From Rhizobiaceae bacterium (lineage in GTDB: Bacteria > Pseudomonadota > Alphaproteobacteria > Rhizobiales > Rhizobiaceae), in contig CAJPFN010000078.1 of NCBI GenBank assembly GCA_905339215.1, positions 1 through 64,000 on the forward strand: 64,000 bases of DNA. Reading direction: 5' to 3'. Under the pieces are notes generated by a model. It made no database searches. It was not told where the DNA came from and saw only the letters and a list, made by a program, of their open reading frames with translations. Shown piece by piece: positions 15,346-26,946 of the stretch. Each line of letters opens with the position of its first letter. Position 1 is the stretch's first letter. A program made the position numbers and the translations under genes.

Positions 15346-16413
15346 TCAGTCGTTGAGCAGGCCGATGATCTCGCGCACCGACTTCATCGTCGTCTCGGCC
15401 AGCGCCCGGGCGCGGGCGCCGCCGTCGGAGAGCACGGAATCGACATAGGCCCGGTCGGCCGATATGCGCCGCATCTCGCCGGCGATCGGCGCCAGCTTCT
15501 CGACCGCGAGGTCGGCCAGCGCCGGCTTGAAAACGGAGAACTGCTGGCCGCCGAATTTGGCGATGACCTTCTCCTTGGTCGTCTCCGCGAGCGCCGCGTA
15601 GATGCCGACCAGATTCTCCGCCTCCGGCCGCTCCTTCAGGCCGTCCAGTTCGGACGGCAGCGGCGCCGGATCGGTCTTGGCCTTGCGGATCTTCTTCGAG
15701 ATCGTATCTGCGTCGTCGGTCAGGTTGATGCGCGACAGGTCGGACGGGTCGGACTTCGACATCTTCTTCTGTCCATCGCGCAGGCTCATGACGCGCGTCG
15801 CCGGACCCTCGATCAGCGGCTCGGTGAGCGGGAAGAAGCCGTTCACCGTCTCCTCGCCGATCGTCATCTCGACGCCGGCGCCAAGGTCGGCGATGCGCGC
15901 GGAGAAGTCGTTGTTGAACTTCTGCGCGATGTCTCGGGTGAGTTCCAGGTGCTGCTTCTGGTCGTCGCCGACCGGCACGTGGGTGGCGCGGTAGACGAGG
16001 ATGTCGGCCGCCATCAGCGCCGGATAGGCGAACAGGCCGACCGAGGCGTTCTCGCGGTCCTTGCCGGCCTTCTCCTTGAACTGGGTCATGCGGTTCAGCC
16101 AGCCCATGCGCGCCACGCAGTTGAAGATCCAGGCGAGCTCCGTGTGCTGCGGAACACGGCTCTGGTTGAAGACGATGTGCTTCTTCGGATCGATGCCGGC
16201 GGCAAGGAAGGCTGCGGTGACTTCCCGCGTCGACTTCATCAGCTCGGCCGGGTCCTGCCACACCGTGATCGCGTGCTGGTCGACGACGCAGTAGATGCAG
16301 TCATGGCTTTCCTGCAGCGCGACGAACTTGCGGATCGCGCCGAGATAGTTGCCGAGATGGAGGTTTCCGGTCGGCTGGACGCCGGAAAAGACGAGAGGCT
16401 GGAACGAGGACAT
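15346..16413 (-). CDS. trpS: Tryptophanyl-tRNA synthetase
   Basis: 355 residues. Class I synthetase: opening [20 protein letters not shown] (HIGH-equivalent HLGN) and the KMSKS loop [10 protein letters not shown]. Other marks are [15 protein letters not shown] and [20 protein letters not shown]. The start at 16413 gives the standard N-terminus; the frame extends upstream across the higBA operator but without homology. It charges tRNA-Trp in the cytoplasm. Part of the murJ-trpS-usp-nfu gene order. Confidence 0.97.
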   Translation of the reverse strand: MSSFQPLVFSGVQPTGNLHLGNYLGAIRKFVALQESHDCIYCVVDQHAITVWQDPAELMKSTREVTAAFLAAGIDPKKHIVFNQSRVPQHTELAWIFNCVARMGWLNRMTQFKEKAGKDRENASVGLFAYPALMAADILVYRATHVPVGDDQKQHLELTRDIAQKFNNDFSARIADLGAGVEMTIGEETVNGFFPLTEPLIEGPATRVMSLRDGQKKMSKSDPSDLSRINLTDDADTISKKIRKAKTDPAPLPSELDGLKERPEAENLVGIYAALAETTKEKVIAKFGGQQFSVFKPALADLAVEKLAPIAGEMRRISADRAYVDSVLSDGGARARALAETTMKSVREIIGLLND

Positions 16414-16516
16414 CGAGAAAACCTTGTGGCTTGTGGAGGGCCGTTTCGCGCGCGGCGAAATAAGCAGCGCGCTTATGGCGGAGGGGCCGCGCCGGCGCAA
16501 GGGGGCGGATTGCCAT

Positions 16517-16537
16517 CTATAACGCGATGCGTTATAG
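16517..16537. promoter_or_regulatory. Perfect palindromic operator of the higBA toxin-antitoxin pair
   Basis: CTATAACGC-GAT-GCGTTATAG is a perfect inverted repeat with 9-base arms, ending 10 bases before the toxin ATG at 16548. HigA-type antitoxins bind such TAACGC...GCGTTA palindromes to repress their own operon. The operator also excludes an in-frame ATG at 16527, which lies inside it. Confidence 0.8.
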
Positions 16538-16547
16538 TCCCGAAACG

Positions 16548-16829
16548 ATGATCCGCAGCTTTGCCGATCGAACGACGGAGAACCTCTGGCGAGGAATCGG
16601 ATCGCGTCGGCTACCGCCCGAGATCGCATACAGAGGCCTGATCAAGCTTCGCCTTCTCGACGCTGCCGTTTCCCTGGACGATCTGCGCATACCTCCGGGG
16701 AACCGCCTCGAGCCGCTGCACGGCGATCGCAAAGGGCAGCACTCGATCCGCATCAACGATCAATGGCGAATTTGTTTCCGCTGGAAGGACGGCGCAAGCG
16801 ATGTCGAAATCACCGACTATCACCGATGA
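16548..16829 (+). CDS. higB: Type II toxin, RelE/ParE superfamily HigB-like
   Basis: 93 residues. Opens [16 protein letters not shown] and continues [40 protein letters not shown] and [17 protein letters not shown], the standard HigB/RelE-like order. The family cleaves mRNA on the ribosome. Toxin-first order and a 29-base overlap with the antitoxin are typical of higBA. It lies on the plus strand within an otherwise minus-strand conserved block, which suggests acquisition. Confidence 0.93.
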   Translation: MIRSFADRTTENLWRGIGSRRLPPEIAYRGLIKLRLLDAAVSLDDLRIPPGNRLEPLHGDRKGQHSIRINDQWRICFRWKDGASDVEITDYHR

Positions 16830-17121
16830 CGTTGGCGAGGTGCCGAATCCTCACGCCGGCGAAATCCTTCTATCCGAGTTCCTTGAGCCCATGGGCCTTT
16901 CGCAGAACGCCCTTGCCAGAGCTATCGGGGTTCCGCCGCGCCGCATCAACGAGATCGTTCTGGGCAAGCGCGCCGTGACCGCCGATACCGATCTTCGCCT
17001 GGCGCGTTACTTCCGCATGTCGGAAGGGTTCTTTCTGAGACTGCAGACAAACTACGACCTCCTGGAACGCAAGCGCGTGCTGGCGGGAGAACTTGACAAG
17101 ATCACGCCCCGTGCGGCGTGA
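16801..17121 (+). CDS. higA: HigA family antitoxin (XRE-type HTH)
   Basis: 106 residues. The helix-turn-helix is in LSQNALARAIGVPPRRINEI followed by VLGKRAVTADTDLRLARYF, the standard HigA phrase. It neutralises the upstream toxin and represses the operon at the palindrome 16517-16537. It starts inside the toxin gene, so translation is coupled. The C-terminal part LQTNYDLLERKRVLAGELDK is probably the toxin-contact or dimer region. Confidence 0.94.
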   Translation: MSKSPTITDDVGEVPNPHAGEILLSEFLEPMGLSQNALARAIGVPPRRINEIVLGKRAVTADTDLRLARYFRMSEGFFLRLQTNYDLLERKRVLAGELDKITPRAA

Positions 17122-17280
17122 ACTCCGGATGACCCGCCTGCACCGTCGCCGGAAATGATCCGGACGCCGGCGGACAGCGCGTCCGCTCGACGGGCACGTT
17201 TTTACAGAGAAGTCCGGCGAAGCCCGACGTTTTCGATGACGCCGCCACGATGTTCGCGGCGACTGCCGAAGAGTTCCGCT

Positions 17281-18870
17281 TCACGGACCTGGAGGTGGTT
17301 CCTTGACGCCGCCACCCCGCCTGACGTTGCGGCGGATCATGCCGATATCGGCGCCGCCGATGGCGAAGGCGAGACCGAAATAGAGGATCATGGCGCCGAG
17401 CACGAGGATCGCCAGCGCCCCGGCCTGCTCCAGGAACTGCGATTGGGGCTGCAGCCATGCCTCGAACCAGCTGGCGCCCCACCACAGCGCTCCCGCCATC
17501 AGCGCCGCGCTGAGCACCAGCCGGGGCAGGCGGGCGAGCAGCGGCCGGTCGGCGCCCCAGTGTCCCCGCCACAGCAGCGTTCCGAAGAGCAGCGTTGCAT
17601 TCGTCCATCCCGACACTGCCGACGCGACGGCTATGCCCGGTGCGCCCATCGACGGGAAAAGGGCGAGCGCCACCGAGATGTTGGTGGCAACCGAAAGGGC
17701 GGCAAAGAACATGGGCGTTCGGGTGTCCTCGCGGGCGAAGAAGCCGGGCGTGAACGCCTTGATCAGCACGAAGGCCGGCAGGCCGATGCCGAAGATCGAC
17801 AGCACCTCGGCGACCACCAGCGTGTCCTCGTGGGTGAAGGCGCCGCGTTCGTAGAGCACCCTGACGATCGGTTCCGCGATGACCATCAGGGCGGCCGCCG
17901 CGGGAAGCGTGAGGAACAGCGTGAACTCGACCGAGCGGTTCTGCAGATTGGCCGCCTCCCGCAGGGCGCCGGCGCGCAGGGCGCGCGCGAGCTCGGGCAA
18001 GAGCACGACCCCGACCGCCACCCCGACGACTCCCAGAGGTAGCTGGTAGACGCGGTCGGCGAGGTTGAGCGCCGGCACGGCGCCCGCCTTGCCGGAGGCG
18101 ATCGCCGTGCCGATCAGCGTGTTGATCTGGGTGATGCCGCCGGTGATGGCGGCAGGCAGCGCCAGCCAGAGCAGGCGCTTCACGTTCGGCGTCAGCGCCG
18201 GCCGGCGGAAGCCGATGTGGACGCCGGCCCGCCGTACCGCCACCCACAGGATCCCGAGCTGGACGATGCCGGCCGCCAGCACGCCCCAGGCGAGCATCTC
18301 GCCCACGACGCGGCCTTCCATGCCGTTGTACCAGACCACGGCCAATATTGAGACGAGGATGACATTAAGGAAGACCGGCGCGATCGCCGCCGCGAGGAAC
18401 AGGCGCAGCGAATTGAGCATGCCCGCCATCATCGCGCCCAGCGACATGCAGATCAGGTACGGGAACATGATCATCGCCAGCGCGATCGTCATCGCCAGCT
18501 TGTCGGGGTCGTTGGCGAAGCCGGGCGCGATGCCGTAGCGGATGACGAACGGCATCGCCAGTTCCATGGTGATGGTCAGGCCCATCAGGATGGTGAACAG
18601 CACACCGAAGACTTCTTCGGAAAAGCGCCGAGCGCCCTCGGTGCCGCCGGTCTCGATCTCGCGCGCGAAGAGCGGCACGAAGGCAGCGTTGAAGGCACCC
18701 TCGGCAAACAGCCGTCGGAAGGTATTGGGGAACTGGAACGCCGCATAGAAAGCCTCGGCGACCGGACCGGTGCCCACGGCCGCCGCCATCAGCATCTCCC
18801 GGGCGAAGCCGAGGATACGGCTGGCCATCGTGCCGAAGCCGACGGTGGCGAATTTGCGGACGAGGCTCAT
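17281..18870 (-). CDS. murJ: Lipid II flippase MurJ
   Basis: 529 residues with about 14 membrane segments. The N-terminus MSLVRKFATVGFGTMASRIL followed by GFAREMLMAAAVGTG is the MurJ/MviN signature; RRLFAEGAFNAAFVPLFARE is the conserved first loop and GLPAFVLIKAFTPGFFARED the central one. It moves lipid II across the inner membrane for peptidoglycan synthesis. The ATG at 18870 gives the family N-terminus; 20 extra in-frame codons upstream overlap the glnD end. It follows glnD by 43 bases. Confidence 0.95.
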   Translation of the reverse strand: MSLVRKFATVGFGTMASRILGFAREMLMAAAVGTGPVAEAFYAAFQFPNTFRRLFAEGAFNAAFVPLFAREIETGGTEGARRFSEEVFGVLFTILMGLTITMELAMPFVIRYGIAPGFANDPDKLAMTIALAMIMFPYLICMSLGAMMAGMLNSLRLFLAAAIAPVFLNVILVSILAVVWYNGMEGRVVGEMLAWGVLAAGIVQLGILWVAVRRAGVHIGFRRPALTPNVKRLLWLALPAAITGGITQINTLIGTAIASGKAGAVPALNLADRVYQLPLGVVGVAVGVVLLPELARALRAGALREAANLQNRSVEFTLFLTLPAAAALMVIAEPIVRVLYERGAFTHEDTLVVAEVLSIFGIGLPAFVLIKAFTPGFFAREDTRTPMFFAALSVATNISVALALFPSMGAPGIAVASAVSGWTNATLLFGTLLWRGHWGADRPLLARLPRLVLSAALMAGALWWGASWFEAWLQPQSQFLEQAGALAILVLGAMILYFGLAFAIGGADIGMIRRNVRRGGGVKEPPPGP

Positions 18871-18913
18871 CGGGTGGGCACCATGGGGATTGATCGCTGC
18901 AGCCGGCCGCGCC

Positions 18914-21709
18914 TCATGAGGCCGCCGCACGGGCGGCGCGGGCCGGCGTGCCGCCCTCCAGCGTCGCGATCAGCCGCGACCTGATGGTGGCGAGACGCGT
19001 CGCGTTCTCGATCTTCTGGCCGGTCAGGTCGGTCACGTAGAACGTGTCGATGACCTTCTCGCCGAAGGTGGTGATGTGCGCCGAGGCTATGTCGAGCGAA
19101 AGGTCCGACAGTGTCCCGGTGACGTCGGAGAGCAGGCCCGGCCGATCGAGGCCGGTCACCTCGATCACGGAGAAGCGGTTGGAAAGCGTGTTGCGGATCT
19201 CGGCGCGCGGCTCGATCCTGAACGCCTTGGTGCCGCGCTTCGGCTTGGCGCGCTTCTCGATCATCTCCGGCAGCCACGACCGGCCCGACAGCACGTCCTC
19301 GATCAGTTTGCCGACGCGTTCGGCCCGGCGCCTCTCGTCCTCGTCGCGGTCGAACTCGCGCGAGATCAGGATCGTGTCGAGCGCACGCCCGTCCGCAGTG
19401 GTGAAGATGTGGGCGTCGACGATGTTGCCGCCCGCCGCCGCGCAAGCGCCGGCGATGATCGACAGGAGCCGCGGATGGTCCGGCGCCAGAACGGTGATCT
19501 CGGTGACCGCTTCGAATTCGTGCGGCATGACCATCGTCGCCAGGGCCCGTCCGGAACCGTCCGCCTTGCGGATGAACTCGGCATGGCGCACCTGGTCCTT
19601 GATATCCACGGAGAGCAGATAGTTGTCGTAGTGCAGCTTCACGTAGCGCTTGCGGTCGCGCTCGGACCAGTCGGCGAGTGCTGCCCGCAGGCGCTCGCGG
19701 GCCTCGTCGGCGCGCTGGGCCCGCGACACTTCCGAGAACCCGCCGGTGAGCAGCAGTTCGGTCTCGTAGTAGAGCGTGCGCAGAAGCTGGCCCTTCCAGC
19801 CGTTCCACACCCCCGGGCCGACGCCGCGGATGTCGCACACGGTCAGCACCAGGAGCAGCTTCAGCCGCTCGACCGACTGCACTACGGCAGCGAAATCGTC
19901 GATCGTCTTGCGGTCGTTGAGGTCGCGGGTCTGCGCCGTCATCGACATCAGGAGGTGCTGCTCCACCAGCCAGGCGACGGTTTCGGTGTCGGACGGCGAC
20001 AGGCCGAGCACGGGGCAGATGCGCCGCGCGATCCGCGCGCCGGCCTCCGAGTGGTCCTCGGGGCGGCCCTTGGCGATGTCGTGCAGGAGTACGGCGAGGT
20101 AGAGCACCTCGCGCTGCTTCTTCAGGCCCGGCATCAGCTGGTGCGACAGCGGATGCAGCCGGTCGCCGTCGCCGTGCTCGATTTCCGCGAGCACGCCGAT
20201 GCAGCGCAGCAGGTGCTCGTCGACCGTGTAGTGGTGATACATGTTGAACTGCATCATCGCCACGACCTTGCCGAACTCGGGAATGAGCCGGCCGAGCAGT
20301 CCGGCCTCGTTCATGCGGCGAAGGTTGAGCTCCGGATTGCGGTCCGACGTCAGGACGTCGAGAAAAAGCCGGTTCGCCTCCTCGTCGCGACGCAGCGTCC
20401 GGTCGACCAGGCGCAGCGACCGCGTCACCAGCTTGATCGCATCGGGATGGTATTCGAGCCCGTGCCGGTCGGCGAACCAGAACAGGCGCAGGAGGTTCAC
20501 CGGGTCGCGCTCGAAGACTTTCTGGTCGGCGATGTTGATGCGGTGGTTGTCGACGATGAAGTCCGAGGTTCCGGCGAGCTTGCGGCGCTTGCGCGAGAAG
20601 GACTGTAGCAGCCGGTTGAAGCCCGACACGTGGCTTGCCTGCTCCTCCTCGACCGCGGCGCAGAAGATGCGCGTCAGGTCGCCAACTTCCTTTGCGATCA
20701 GGAAGTAGTGTTTCATGAAGCGCTCGACCGCCGACAGGCCCGGATGGCTGGTATAGCCCAGCCGGTCCGCCACCTCGCGCTGGATGTCGAAATGCAGGCG
20801 TTCCTCGGCCTTGCCGGTAAGGAAGTGCATGTGGCAGCGCACCGCCCAGAGGAAGTCCTCGGCCTTGCGGAACTCGTTGTATTCGTCGTGGGTGAACACG
20901 CCCTTGTCGACGAGTTCCTCGCCGCCGCGCACGCGGTAGAAGTATTTGCCGATCCAGAACAGCGTGTGCAGGTCGCGCAGGCCGCCCTTGCCGTCCTTGA
21001 TGTTGGGCTCGACGAGATAGCGGCTCTCGCCGCCCTTTCGGTGGCGCTCGTCGCGTTCGGCGAGTTTGGCCTGGACGTATTCGGCGCCCGTATTGCGCAC
21101 CACGTCGCGGTCGAAGCGTTCGAGAAGCTCCCGGTACAGCGGCTCTTCGCCCCAAAGGTGCCGCGCCTCCAGGATCGAGGTGCGGATGGTGATGTCGGAG
21201 TGCGACAGGCGGATGCACTCTTCGATGTTGCGGGTCGCGTGGCCGACTTTCAGGCCGAGGTCCCACAGCATGTAGAGCATGTACTCGACCACCTGCTCGC
21301 CCCACGGCGTCTGCTTGTAGGGCAGCAGGAACAGGAGGTCGATGTCGGAGCCCGGCGCCAGCGTGCCGCGTCCGTAGCCGCCGACCGCGGTGACGGCCAT
21401 CCGCTCGGCTGCGGACGGGTTCTTCGAGCGGTAGACATGGGTGACGGCGAAGTCGCAGAGCGCGGCGATGATCTCGTCCATCAGGAACGACAGCCTGGCG
21501 GCGCAGGCGGTGCCACCGCCGTCCTCCATCAGCATGGCCTCCGCCGCGTCGCGGCCTTCGCCGAGCCGCTGCTTGAGCAGCTTCAGCACCTGGGCGCGCA
21601 CCGCCGTCCCGGAACCGTCATTGCCCGTATCCGCCGTCAGCGCCGTGAGATCGCGGCGCAGGGCGGCGCCGTCGATGATCTCTTCCAGCTTCAGGGGGAT
21701 GTTCTTCAT
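18914..21709 (-). CDS. glnD: Bifunctional [protein-PII] uridylyltransferase / uridylyl-removing enzyme
   Basis: 931 residues, the usual full length. Domains in order: nucleotidyltransferase with [19 protein letters not shown] (metal-binding GSD-x-D), PII-uridylyltransferase helper region, HD hydrolase with [20 protein letters not shown], and two C-terminal ACT domains ([16 protein letters not shown] and [17 protein letters not shown]). It senses glutamine and modifies PII to control nitrogen metabolism. It lies 88 bases after mutS and before murJ. Together with ptsN and rpoN elsewhere in the window it forms part of the nitrogen-control set. Confidence 0.97.
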   Translation of the reverse strand: MKNIPLKLEEIIDGAALRRDLTALTADTGNDGSGTAVRAQVLKLLKQRLGEGRDAAEAMLMEDGGGTACAARLSFLMDEIIAALCDFAVTHVYRSKNPSAAERMAVTAVGGYGRGTLAPGSDIDLLFLLPYKQTPWGEQVVEYMLYMLWDLGLKVGHATRNIEECIRLSHSDITIRTSILEARHLWGEEPLYRELLERFDRDVVRNTGAEYVQAKLAERDERHRKGGESRYLVEPNIKDGKGGLRDLHTLFWIGKYFYRVRGGEELVDKGVFTHDEYNEFRKAEDFLWAVRCHMHFLTGKAEERLHFDIQREVADRLGYTSHPGLSAVERFMKHYFLIAKEVGDLTRIFCAAVEEEQASHVSGFNRLLQSFSRKRRKLAGTSDFIVDNHRINIADQKVFERDPVNLLRLFWFADRHGLEYHPDAIKLVTRSLRLVDRTLRRDEEANRLFLDVLTSDRNPELNLRRMNEAGLLGRLIPEFGKVVAMMQFNMYHHYTVDEHLLRCIGVLAEIEHGDGDRLHPLSHQLMPGLKKQREVLYLAVLLHDIAKGRPEDHSEAGARIARRICPVLGLSPSDTETVAWLVEQHLLMSMTAQTRDLNDRKTIDDFAAVVQSVERLKLLLVLTVCDIRGVGPGVWNGWKGQLLRTLYYETELLLTGGFSEVSRAQRADEARERLRAALADWSERDRKRYVKLHYDNYLLSVDIKDQVRHAEFIRKADGSGRALATMVMPHEFEAVTEITVLAPDHPRLLSIIAGACAAAGGNIVDAHIFTTADGRALDTILISREFDRDEDERRRAERVGKLIEDVLSGRSWLPEMIEKRAKPKRGTKAFRIEPRAEIRNTLSNRFSVIEVTGLDRPGLLSDVTGTLSDLSLDIASAHITTFGEKVIDTFYVTDLTGQKIENATRLATIRSRLIATLEGGTPARAARAAAS

Positions 21710-21797
21710 GCGCCTCTGCGGGACTCGGATGACGGGCCGGCTCTATAGCGCGATTTGCCGGACATGAATACGGCGCGGCGCCCGGTCGGCAAAGGCC

Positions 21798-24512
21798 TTA
21801 TTTCGCCGCCAGCCCCTTCAGCCGGTAGAGCGCGTCGAGCGCCTCCTTCGGTGTCATCTCGTCGGGATGGAGGGCCGAAATCGCCTCGCGCAGCACGTCG
21901 CTCGCCGGCACGGCGGCCGGCTTCGGCGGCGCACGGCGCACGGCGGCGGAAAACAGCGGCAGGTCATCGACGAGCCGCTCGGCCTTGCCCGACGTCTCGC
22001 CCTCCTCCAGCCGGTGCAGCACGTCCTTCGCCCGCTGCACCACGGCGTCGGGCAGGCCGGCGAGCCTTGCCACCTGGATGCCGTAGGAACGGTCGGCCGC
22101 ACCTTTGCCGACCTCGTGCAGGAAGACGACCTCGCCCTCCCACTCCTTGACGCGCATGGTGGCATTGTGCAGGCGCGGCAGTTTTCCGGCGAGCGCCGTC
22201 ATCTCGTGGAAATGCGTGGCAAACAGCGCCCGGCAACGGTTCTTTTCATGCAGGTATTCGACCGCCGCCCAGGCGATCGACAGGCCGTCGAAGGTCGCCG
22301 TGCCGCGGCCGATCTCGTCGAGGATGACCAGCGCCCGCTCGCCCGCCTGGTTGAGGATCGCGGCCGTCTCGACCATCTCGACCATGAAGGTCGAGCGGCC
22401 GCGCGCCAGGTCGTCCGAGGCGCCGACGCGGGAGAACAGGCGGTCGACTATCCCGATATGGGCGGCTTCCGCCGGCACGAACGAGCCCATCTGCGCGAGG
22501 ACGGCGATCAGCGCGTTCTGCCGGAGGAAGGTCGATTTGCCGCCCATGTTCGGGCCGGTCAGCAGCCAGATGGCGCCGTTCGTCTCGCCTTCGCCCGGCG
22601 ACAGGTCGCAGTCGTTGGCGACGAACGGATTCCCCGCCGCCCTGCGCAGCGCCTGTTCGACCACCGGATGGCGGCCGCCGGTGACCGTGAAGGCGAGGCT
22701 GTCGTCGACGACCGGACGCACGTAGCGCTCGCTGGCGGCGAGGTGCGCCAGCGCCGTGGAAACGTCGATGACGGCGAGCGCTGCCGCGCCGTCGCGGATT
22801 GCTTCGGCGGCTCCGACGGCCTCCTCGACCAGCCGATCGAAGACGGCGAGCTCGATCGAAAGCGCCCGGTCGGCGGCATTGGCGATCTTCGTTTCGAGGT
22901 CGGCGAGTTCGGTCGTGGTGAAGCGCATGGCCGAGGCCATGGTCTGGCGGTGGATGAATCGGGCCCGGGCGGCGTCCGTCCCGGTCATGATCGCCTGGTG
23001 ATTGGCGGTCACCTCGATGTAGTAGCCGAGCACGTTGTTGTGGCGGATCTTCAGAGAACGGATACCCGTCTCCTCGATGAGATCGCGCTCCATCGCCGCG
23101 ATGACGCGCCGCGATTCGTCGCGCAGCGCACGCATCTCGTCGAGGTCGGCATCGTAGCCGGTTCTCACGAAGCCGCCGTCGCGCTTGAGCAGCGGCGGCT
23201 CGTCGCCGAGCGCGACCTCGAGATGGACGCGCAGCGCCCCCGGCAGGGCGAGGAGGGCGGCATGTGCCCGATCCAGTTCGGCGGGTAGTTGCTCTGCGGC
23301 AAGCAGCTCCGCCACCTCGATGGCGGCGGCGAGCCCGGCGGCAAGCGCCGCGAGGTCACGCGGACCGCCGCGGTTCAACGCCAGCCGCGAAAGCGCCCGC
23401 GGCATGTCCGGCGCGCGTTTCAGACAGGGCGCCAGCGCACCGCAAAGGGTCGAATCGGCGCGGAAGAACGCGACCGAATCGAGCCGTTCGCCGATCGCGG
23501 CGGGGTCGGTCAGCGGCGCGGTCAGCCGCTCGGCGAGCAGCCGCCCGCCCGCGCCGGTCAGCGTCCGGTCGATCGCACGGAACAGGGAGCCCTCGCGGCT
23601 CCCCGAAAGCGTGCGCAGCAGTTCCAGGTTGGCGCGCGTCGCCGGGTCGATGAACAGCGTCGATCCCGCGCTCTCGCGCTCGGGACGCGCCAGCGGCGGC
23701 CGCTCGGCCTTCTGCGTCTTCTCCACATAGGCCACGGCGCCGGAGATGGCGGAGAGCTCGGCACGCGAGAAAGTGCCGAAGCTGTCGGTCGTGGCCACCC
23801 CGTAGAAGCGGGCGATGCGGCCGGGTGCGGCGGTGGAATCGAACAGGCTCGCCGGCTGCGGATTGACGATGCGGCCGATGGCATCCAGCGCCGGACGCAT
23901 TTCCGGATCGTGGAACACCGGCTCGGCGACGATCAATTCCTTCGGATCGACGCGGAAGACGTCCGAAACCAACCGCTCGGTGCTGGTCTCGGCGATGCGG
24001 AACGAACCCGTCGAGATGTCGATCCAGGCAAGCGCCAGCGCCTGCCCATCGGCTCCGTCGCCGCGCACGCGGCCGAGCGCCATGAGGAAGTTTGCCTCCG
24101 ACGGCGCCAGGAGCTTGTCTTCTGTGATCGTGCCGGGGGTCACCAGCCGCACGACGTCGCGCCGCACGACCGACTTCGAGCCGCGCTTCTTCGCCTCCGC
24201 CGGGTCCTCGATCTGCTCGCACACGGCGACGCGGAAACCGAGCGCGATCAGCTTCTGCAGGTAGTCGTCGGCGGCGTGCACCGGCACGCCGCACATCGGG
24301 ATGTCGTCGCCATTGTGCTTGCCGCGCTTGGTCAGCACGATGCCGAGCGCCCGCGACGCGTGCTCGGCGTCGTCGAAGAACAACTCGTAGAAATCGCCCA
24401 TCCGGTAGAACAGCAGCGAGTCCGGATTAGCGGTCTTGATTTCGATGTACTGTTCCATCATCGGCGTCGCGCCGACGCCGGCCAGCGGCACGGCCGGGAC
24501 GTCCCTGCGCAT
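21798..24512 (-). CDS. mutS: DNA mismatch repair protein MutS
   Basis: 904 residues from ATG 24512 (a GTG at 24530 is an alternative). The mismatch-binding wedge is in [20 protein letters not shown] (F-Y-E). The ATPase has Walker [14 protein letters not shown] near 652, Walker [19 protein letters not shown], and the switch [10 protein letters not shown]. The C-terminal dimer tail ends [13 protein letters not shown]. It recognises mispairs and recruits MutL. Divergent from maeB. A terminator-like hairpin lies just before its start. The frame stays open far upstream, antisense to maeB, without homology. Confidence 0.97.
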   Translation of the reverse strand: MRRDVPAVPLAGVGATPMMEQYIEIKTANPDSLLFYRMGDFYELFFDDAEHASRALGIVLTKRGKHNGDDIPMCGVPVHAADDYLQKLIALGFRVAVCEQIEDPAEAKKRGSKSVVRRDVVRLVTPGTITEDKLLAPSEANFLMALGRVRGDGADGQALALAWIDISTGSFRIAETSTERLVSDVFRVDPKELIVAEPVFHDPEMRPALDAIGRIVNPQPASLFDSTAAPGRIARFYGVATTDSFGTFSRAELSAISGAVAYVEKTQKAERPPLARPERESAGSTLFIDPATRANLELLRTLSGSREGSLFRAIDRTLTGAGGRLLAERLTAPLTDPAAIGERLDSVAFFRADSTLCGALAPCLKRAPDMPRALSRLALNRGGPRDLAALAAGLAAAIEVAELLAAEQLPAELDRAHAALLALPGALRVHLEVALGDEPPLLKRDGGFVRTGYDADLDEMRALRDESRRVIAAMERDLIEETGIRSLKIRHNNVLGYYIEVTANHQAIMTGTDAARARFIHRQTMASAMRFTTTELADLETKIANAADRALSIELAVFDRLVEEAVGAAEAIRDGAAALAVIDVSTALAHLAASERYVRPVVDDSLAFTVTGGRHPVVEQALRRAAGNPFVANDCDLSPGEGETNGAIWLLTGPNMGGKSTFLRQNALIAVLAQMGSFVPAEAAHIGIVDRLFSRVGASDDLARGRSTFMVEMVETAAILNQAGERALVILDEIGRGTATFDGLSIAWAAVEYLHEKNRCRALFATHFHEMTALAGKLPRLHNATMRVKEWEGEVVFLHEVGKGAADRSYGIQVARLAGLPDAVVQRAKDVLHRLEEGETSGKAERLVDDLPLFSAAVRRAPPKPAAVPASDVLREAISALHPDEMTPKEALDALYRLKGLAAK

Positions 24513-24545
24513 CGGCGTCTCGTCGTTCACCTTTGGAACACCATC

Positions 24546-24578
24546 AAAAAAACCGGACTGCTCCCTGCTTGCCGGTTT
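24546..24578 (-). terminator. Terminator-like hairpin in front of mutS
   Basis: On the minus strand AAACCGG (24578-24572) and CCGGTTT (24556-24550) form a 7-base stem around a 15-base loop, followed by TTTTTTT. It points toward mutS and ends about 34 bases before its start. It may insulate mutS from antisense read-through across maeB, or act as an attenuator if transcription starts further right. Confidence 0.5.
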
Positions 24579-24656
24579 ACGCGCGCAAATAGTAGCCTTA
24601 ATCCCTGTCACTCCACAAAAGAAGAGCACGTAAAGGGTAGGGGACCGCGCGCGACC

Positions 24657-26942
24657 ATGGCTTCCAACAAGAAATCCGACAGCACGGGTCCGTCCGTCAG
24701 CGCACAGGAAGCGCTCGAATTCCATGCCATGGGCCGGCCGGGCAAGCTCGAGATCACCCCGACCAAGCCGATGACCACGCAACGCGACCTGTCGCTCGCC
24801 TACTCCCCGGGCGTCGCGGTCCCGGTCAAGGCCATAGCCGAAGACCCGAGCCGGGCCTTCGACTACACGACGCGCGGCAATCTCGTCGCTGTCATCTCCA
24901 ACGGCACCGCCATCCTCGGGCTCGGCAATCTCGGCGCGCTCGCCTCGAAGCCGGTGATGGAAGGCAAGGCGGTGCTCTTCAAGCGCTTCGCCGACGTCGA
25001 TTCCATCGACCTCGAGGTGGACACGGAGAACGCCGACGAGTTCATCAACTGCGTGCGCTTTCTCGGGCCCTCCTTCGGCGGAATCAACCTCGAGGACATC
25101 AAGGCGCCGGAGTGCTTCATCATCGAGCAGCGCCTGCGCGAGATTATGGACATCCCGGTCTTCCATGACGATCAGCATGGCACCGCGATCATCTCGGCCG
25201 CCGGCCTGATCAACGCGCTGGAGGTTACCGGGCGCGACATGAAGTCGACGAAACTCGTCTGCAACGGCGCCGGCGCGGCCGGCATCGCCTGCATCGAGTT
25301 GATCAAGTCGATGGGTTTTTCGCCGGAAAACGTCACGCTCTGCGATACCAAGGGTGTCGTCTACCAGGGGCGCACCGAGGGTATGAACCAGTGGAAGTCG
25401 GCGCATGCGGTCAAGACCGACGCGCGCAGTCTCGCCGAGGCGCTGGACGGCGCCGACGTCTTCCTCGGCCTGTCCGCCAAGGGCGCTCTGACGCCGGCGA
25501 TGGTGCAGTCGATGGCGAAGAATCCGATCATCTTCGCCATGGCCAACCCCGATCCCGAGATCACGCCGGAGGAGGTCGCCGAGATCAGGACCGACGCCAT
25601 CATGGCGACCGGCCGCTCCGACTACCCGAACCAGGTCAACAACGTTCTCGGTTTCCCCTACATCTTCCGCGGCGCGCTCGACGTGCGCGCCACGACCATC
25701 AACGACGAGATGAAGGTGGCGGCAGCCCGCGCGCTCGCCGATCTCGCCCGCCAGGACGTGCCCGACGACGTCGCCGCCGCCTACCAGGGCAACCGGCCGA
25801 AGTTCGGCCCGAACTACATCATCCCCGTGCCCTTCGATCCGCGCCTGATCTCGGCGATCCCGGTCGCCGTCGCCAGGGCGGCGATGGACACCGGCGTCGC
25901 CCGCCGGCCGATCCTCGACCTCGACAAATACGCCAACGAACTGTCGGCACGCCGCGATCCGATCGCTTCCACCCTGCAGCGCATCTACGACCGCGTCCGC
26001 CGCCAGCCGAAGCGCATCGTCTTCGCCGAGGGCGAGGAGGAGCAGGTCATGCGCGCCGCCGTTTCTTACGCGAACCAGAAGCTGGGCACCGCGATCCTTC
26101 TGGGGCGCGACGACCAGATCAAGGAGACGGCGCGTCAGGCCGGCGTCGACCTGAATCGCCCCGGCATCGAGATCATCAATGCGCGCCTGTCGCGGCGCAA
26201 CGGCATCTACGCCGACTTCCTCTACGAGCGCATGCAGCGCAAGGGCTTCCTCTTCCGCGACTGCCAGCGCCTCATCAACAACGACCGCAACCACTTCGCC
26301 GCCTGCATGGTGGCGCTCGGCGACGCCGACGGCGTGGTCACCGGCGTCACCCGCAACTATTCGACCGCCCTCGACGACGTACGCCGCATCATCGATGCCA
26401 GGCCCGGCCACCGCGTCATCGGCGCCTCGATCGTGCTGGCGCGCGGTCGCACGGTTATCGTGGCGGACACGGCCGTGCACGACATGCCGAATTCGGAGCA
26501 GATTGCCGACATCGCCGAGGAAGCGGCGAATTTCGCCAGGCGCATGGGCTACGAGCCGCGCGTCGCGCTGCTCGCCTACTCGACCTTCGGCCATCCGGCC
26601 GGCGAGCGCTCCGAGCGCGTCCAGGAGGCGGTCAAGATCCTCGACAAGCGCCGCGTCGACTTCGAATACGACGGCGAGATGGCGGCGGACGTCGCGCTCA
26701 ACCCGCGCCTGATGCAGCAGTATCCGTTCTGCCGCTTGTCGGGTCCCGCCAACGTGCTGATCATGCCGGCCTTCCACTCGGCTTCGATTGCCACCAAGAT
26801 GCTGCAGGAACTCGGCGGCTCGACCGTCATCGGCCCGCTGCTCGTCGGCTTGAACAAGCCCGTGCAGATCGTCGCGCTGAACGCCAAGGACTCGGACGTC
26901 GTCAACATGGCGGCGATCGCGGCATACACCGCGGGGACCTGA
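24657..26942 (+). CDS. maeB: NADP-dependent malic enzyme with phosphotransacetylase-like C-terminal domain
   Basis: 761 residues, the length of the large MaeB class. Residues 1-430 are the malic enzyme: [20 protein letters not shown] (tyrosine motif), [20 protein letters not shown] and the nucleotide-binding [16 protein letters not shown]. From about 430 to the end is a PTA-like domain ([35 protein letters not shown]), which in this family is regulatory rather than catalytic. It decarboxylates malate to pyruvate. A frame continuing upstream is a shadow of mutS. EamA follows 4 bases after its stop. Confidence 0.94.
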   Translation: MASNKKSDSTGPSVSAQEALEFHAMGRPGKLEITPTKPMTTQRDLSLAYSPGVAVPVKAIAEDPSRAFDYTTRGNLVAVISNGTAILGLGNLGALASKPVMEGKAVLFKRFADVDSIDLEVDTENADEFINCVRFLGPSFGGINLEDIKAPECFIIEQRLREIMDIPVFHDDQHGTAIISAAGLINALEVTGRDMKSTKLVCNGAGAAGIACIELIKSMGFSPENVTLCDTKGVVYQGRTEGMNQWKSAHAVKTDARSLAEALDGADVFLGLSAKGALTPAMVQSMAKNPIIFAMANPDPEITPEEVAEIRTDAIMATGRSDYPNQVNNVLGFPYIFRGALDVRATTINDEMKVAAARALADLARQDVPDDVAAAYQGNRPKFGPNYIIPVPFDPRLISAIPVAVARAAMDTGVARRPILDLDKYANELSARRDPIASTLQRIYDRVRRQPKRIVFAEGEEEQVMRAAVSYANQKLGTAILLGRDDQIKETARQAGVDLNRPGIEIINARLSRRNGIYADFLYERMQRKGFLFRDCQRLINNDRNHFAACMVALGDADGVVTGVTRNYSTALDDVRRIIDARPGHRVIGASIVLARGRTVIVADTAVHDMPNSEQIADIAEEAANFARRMGYEPRVALLAYSTFGHPAGERSERVQEAVKILDKRRVDFEYDGEMAADVALNPRLMQQYPFCRLSGPANVLIMPAFHSASIATKMLQELGGSTVIGPLLVGLNKPVQIVALNAKDSDVVNMAAIAAYTAGT

Positions 26943-26946
26943 CCGC

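Noticed and set aside
16527-16547. Earlier in-frame ATG for the HigB toxin
   Set aside because: It lies within the palindromic operator and adds residues not found in the family.
23289-24656. Open plus-strand frame leading into maeB
   Set aside because: It runs antisense through the conserved mutS coding region and shows no homology; the malic enzyme N-terminus is at 24657.
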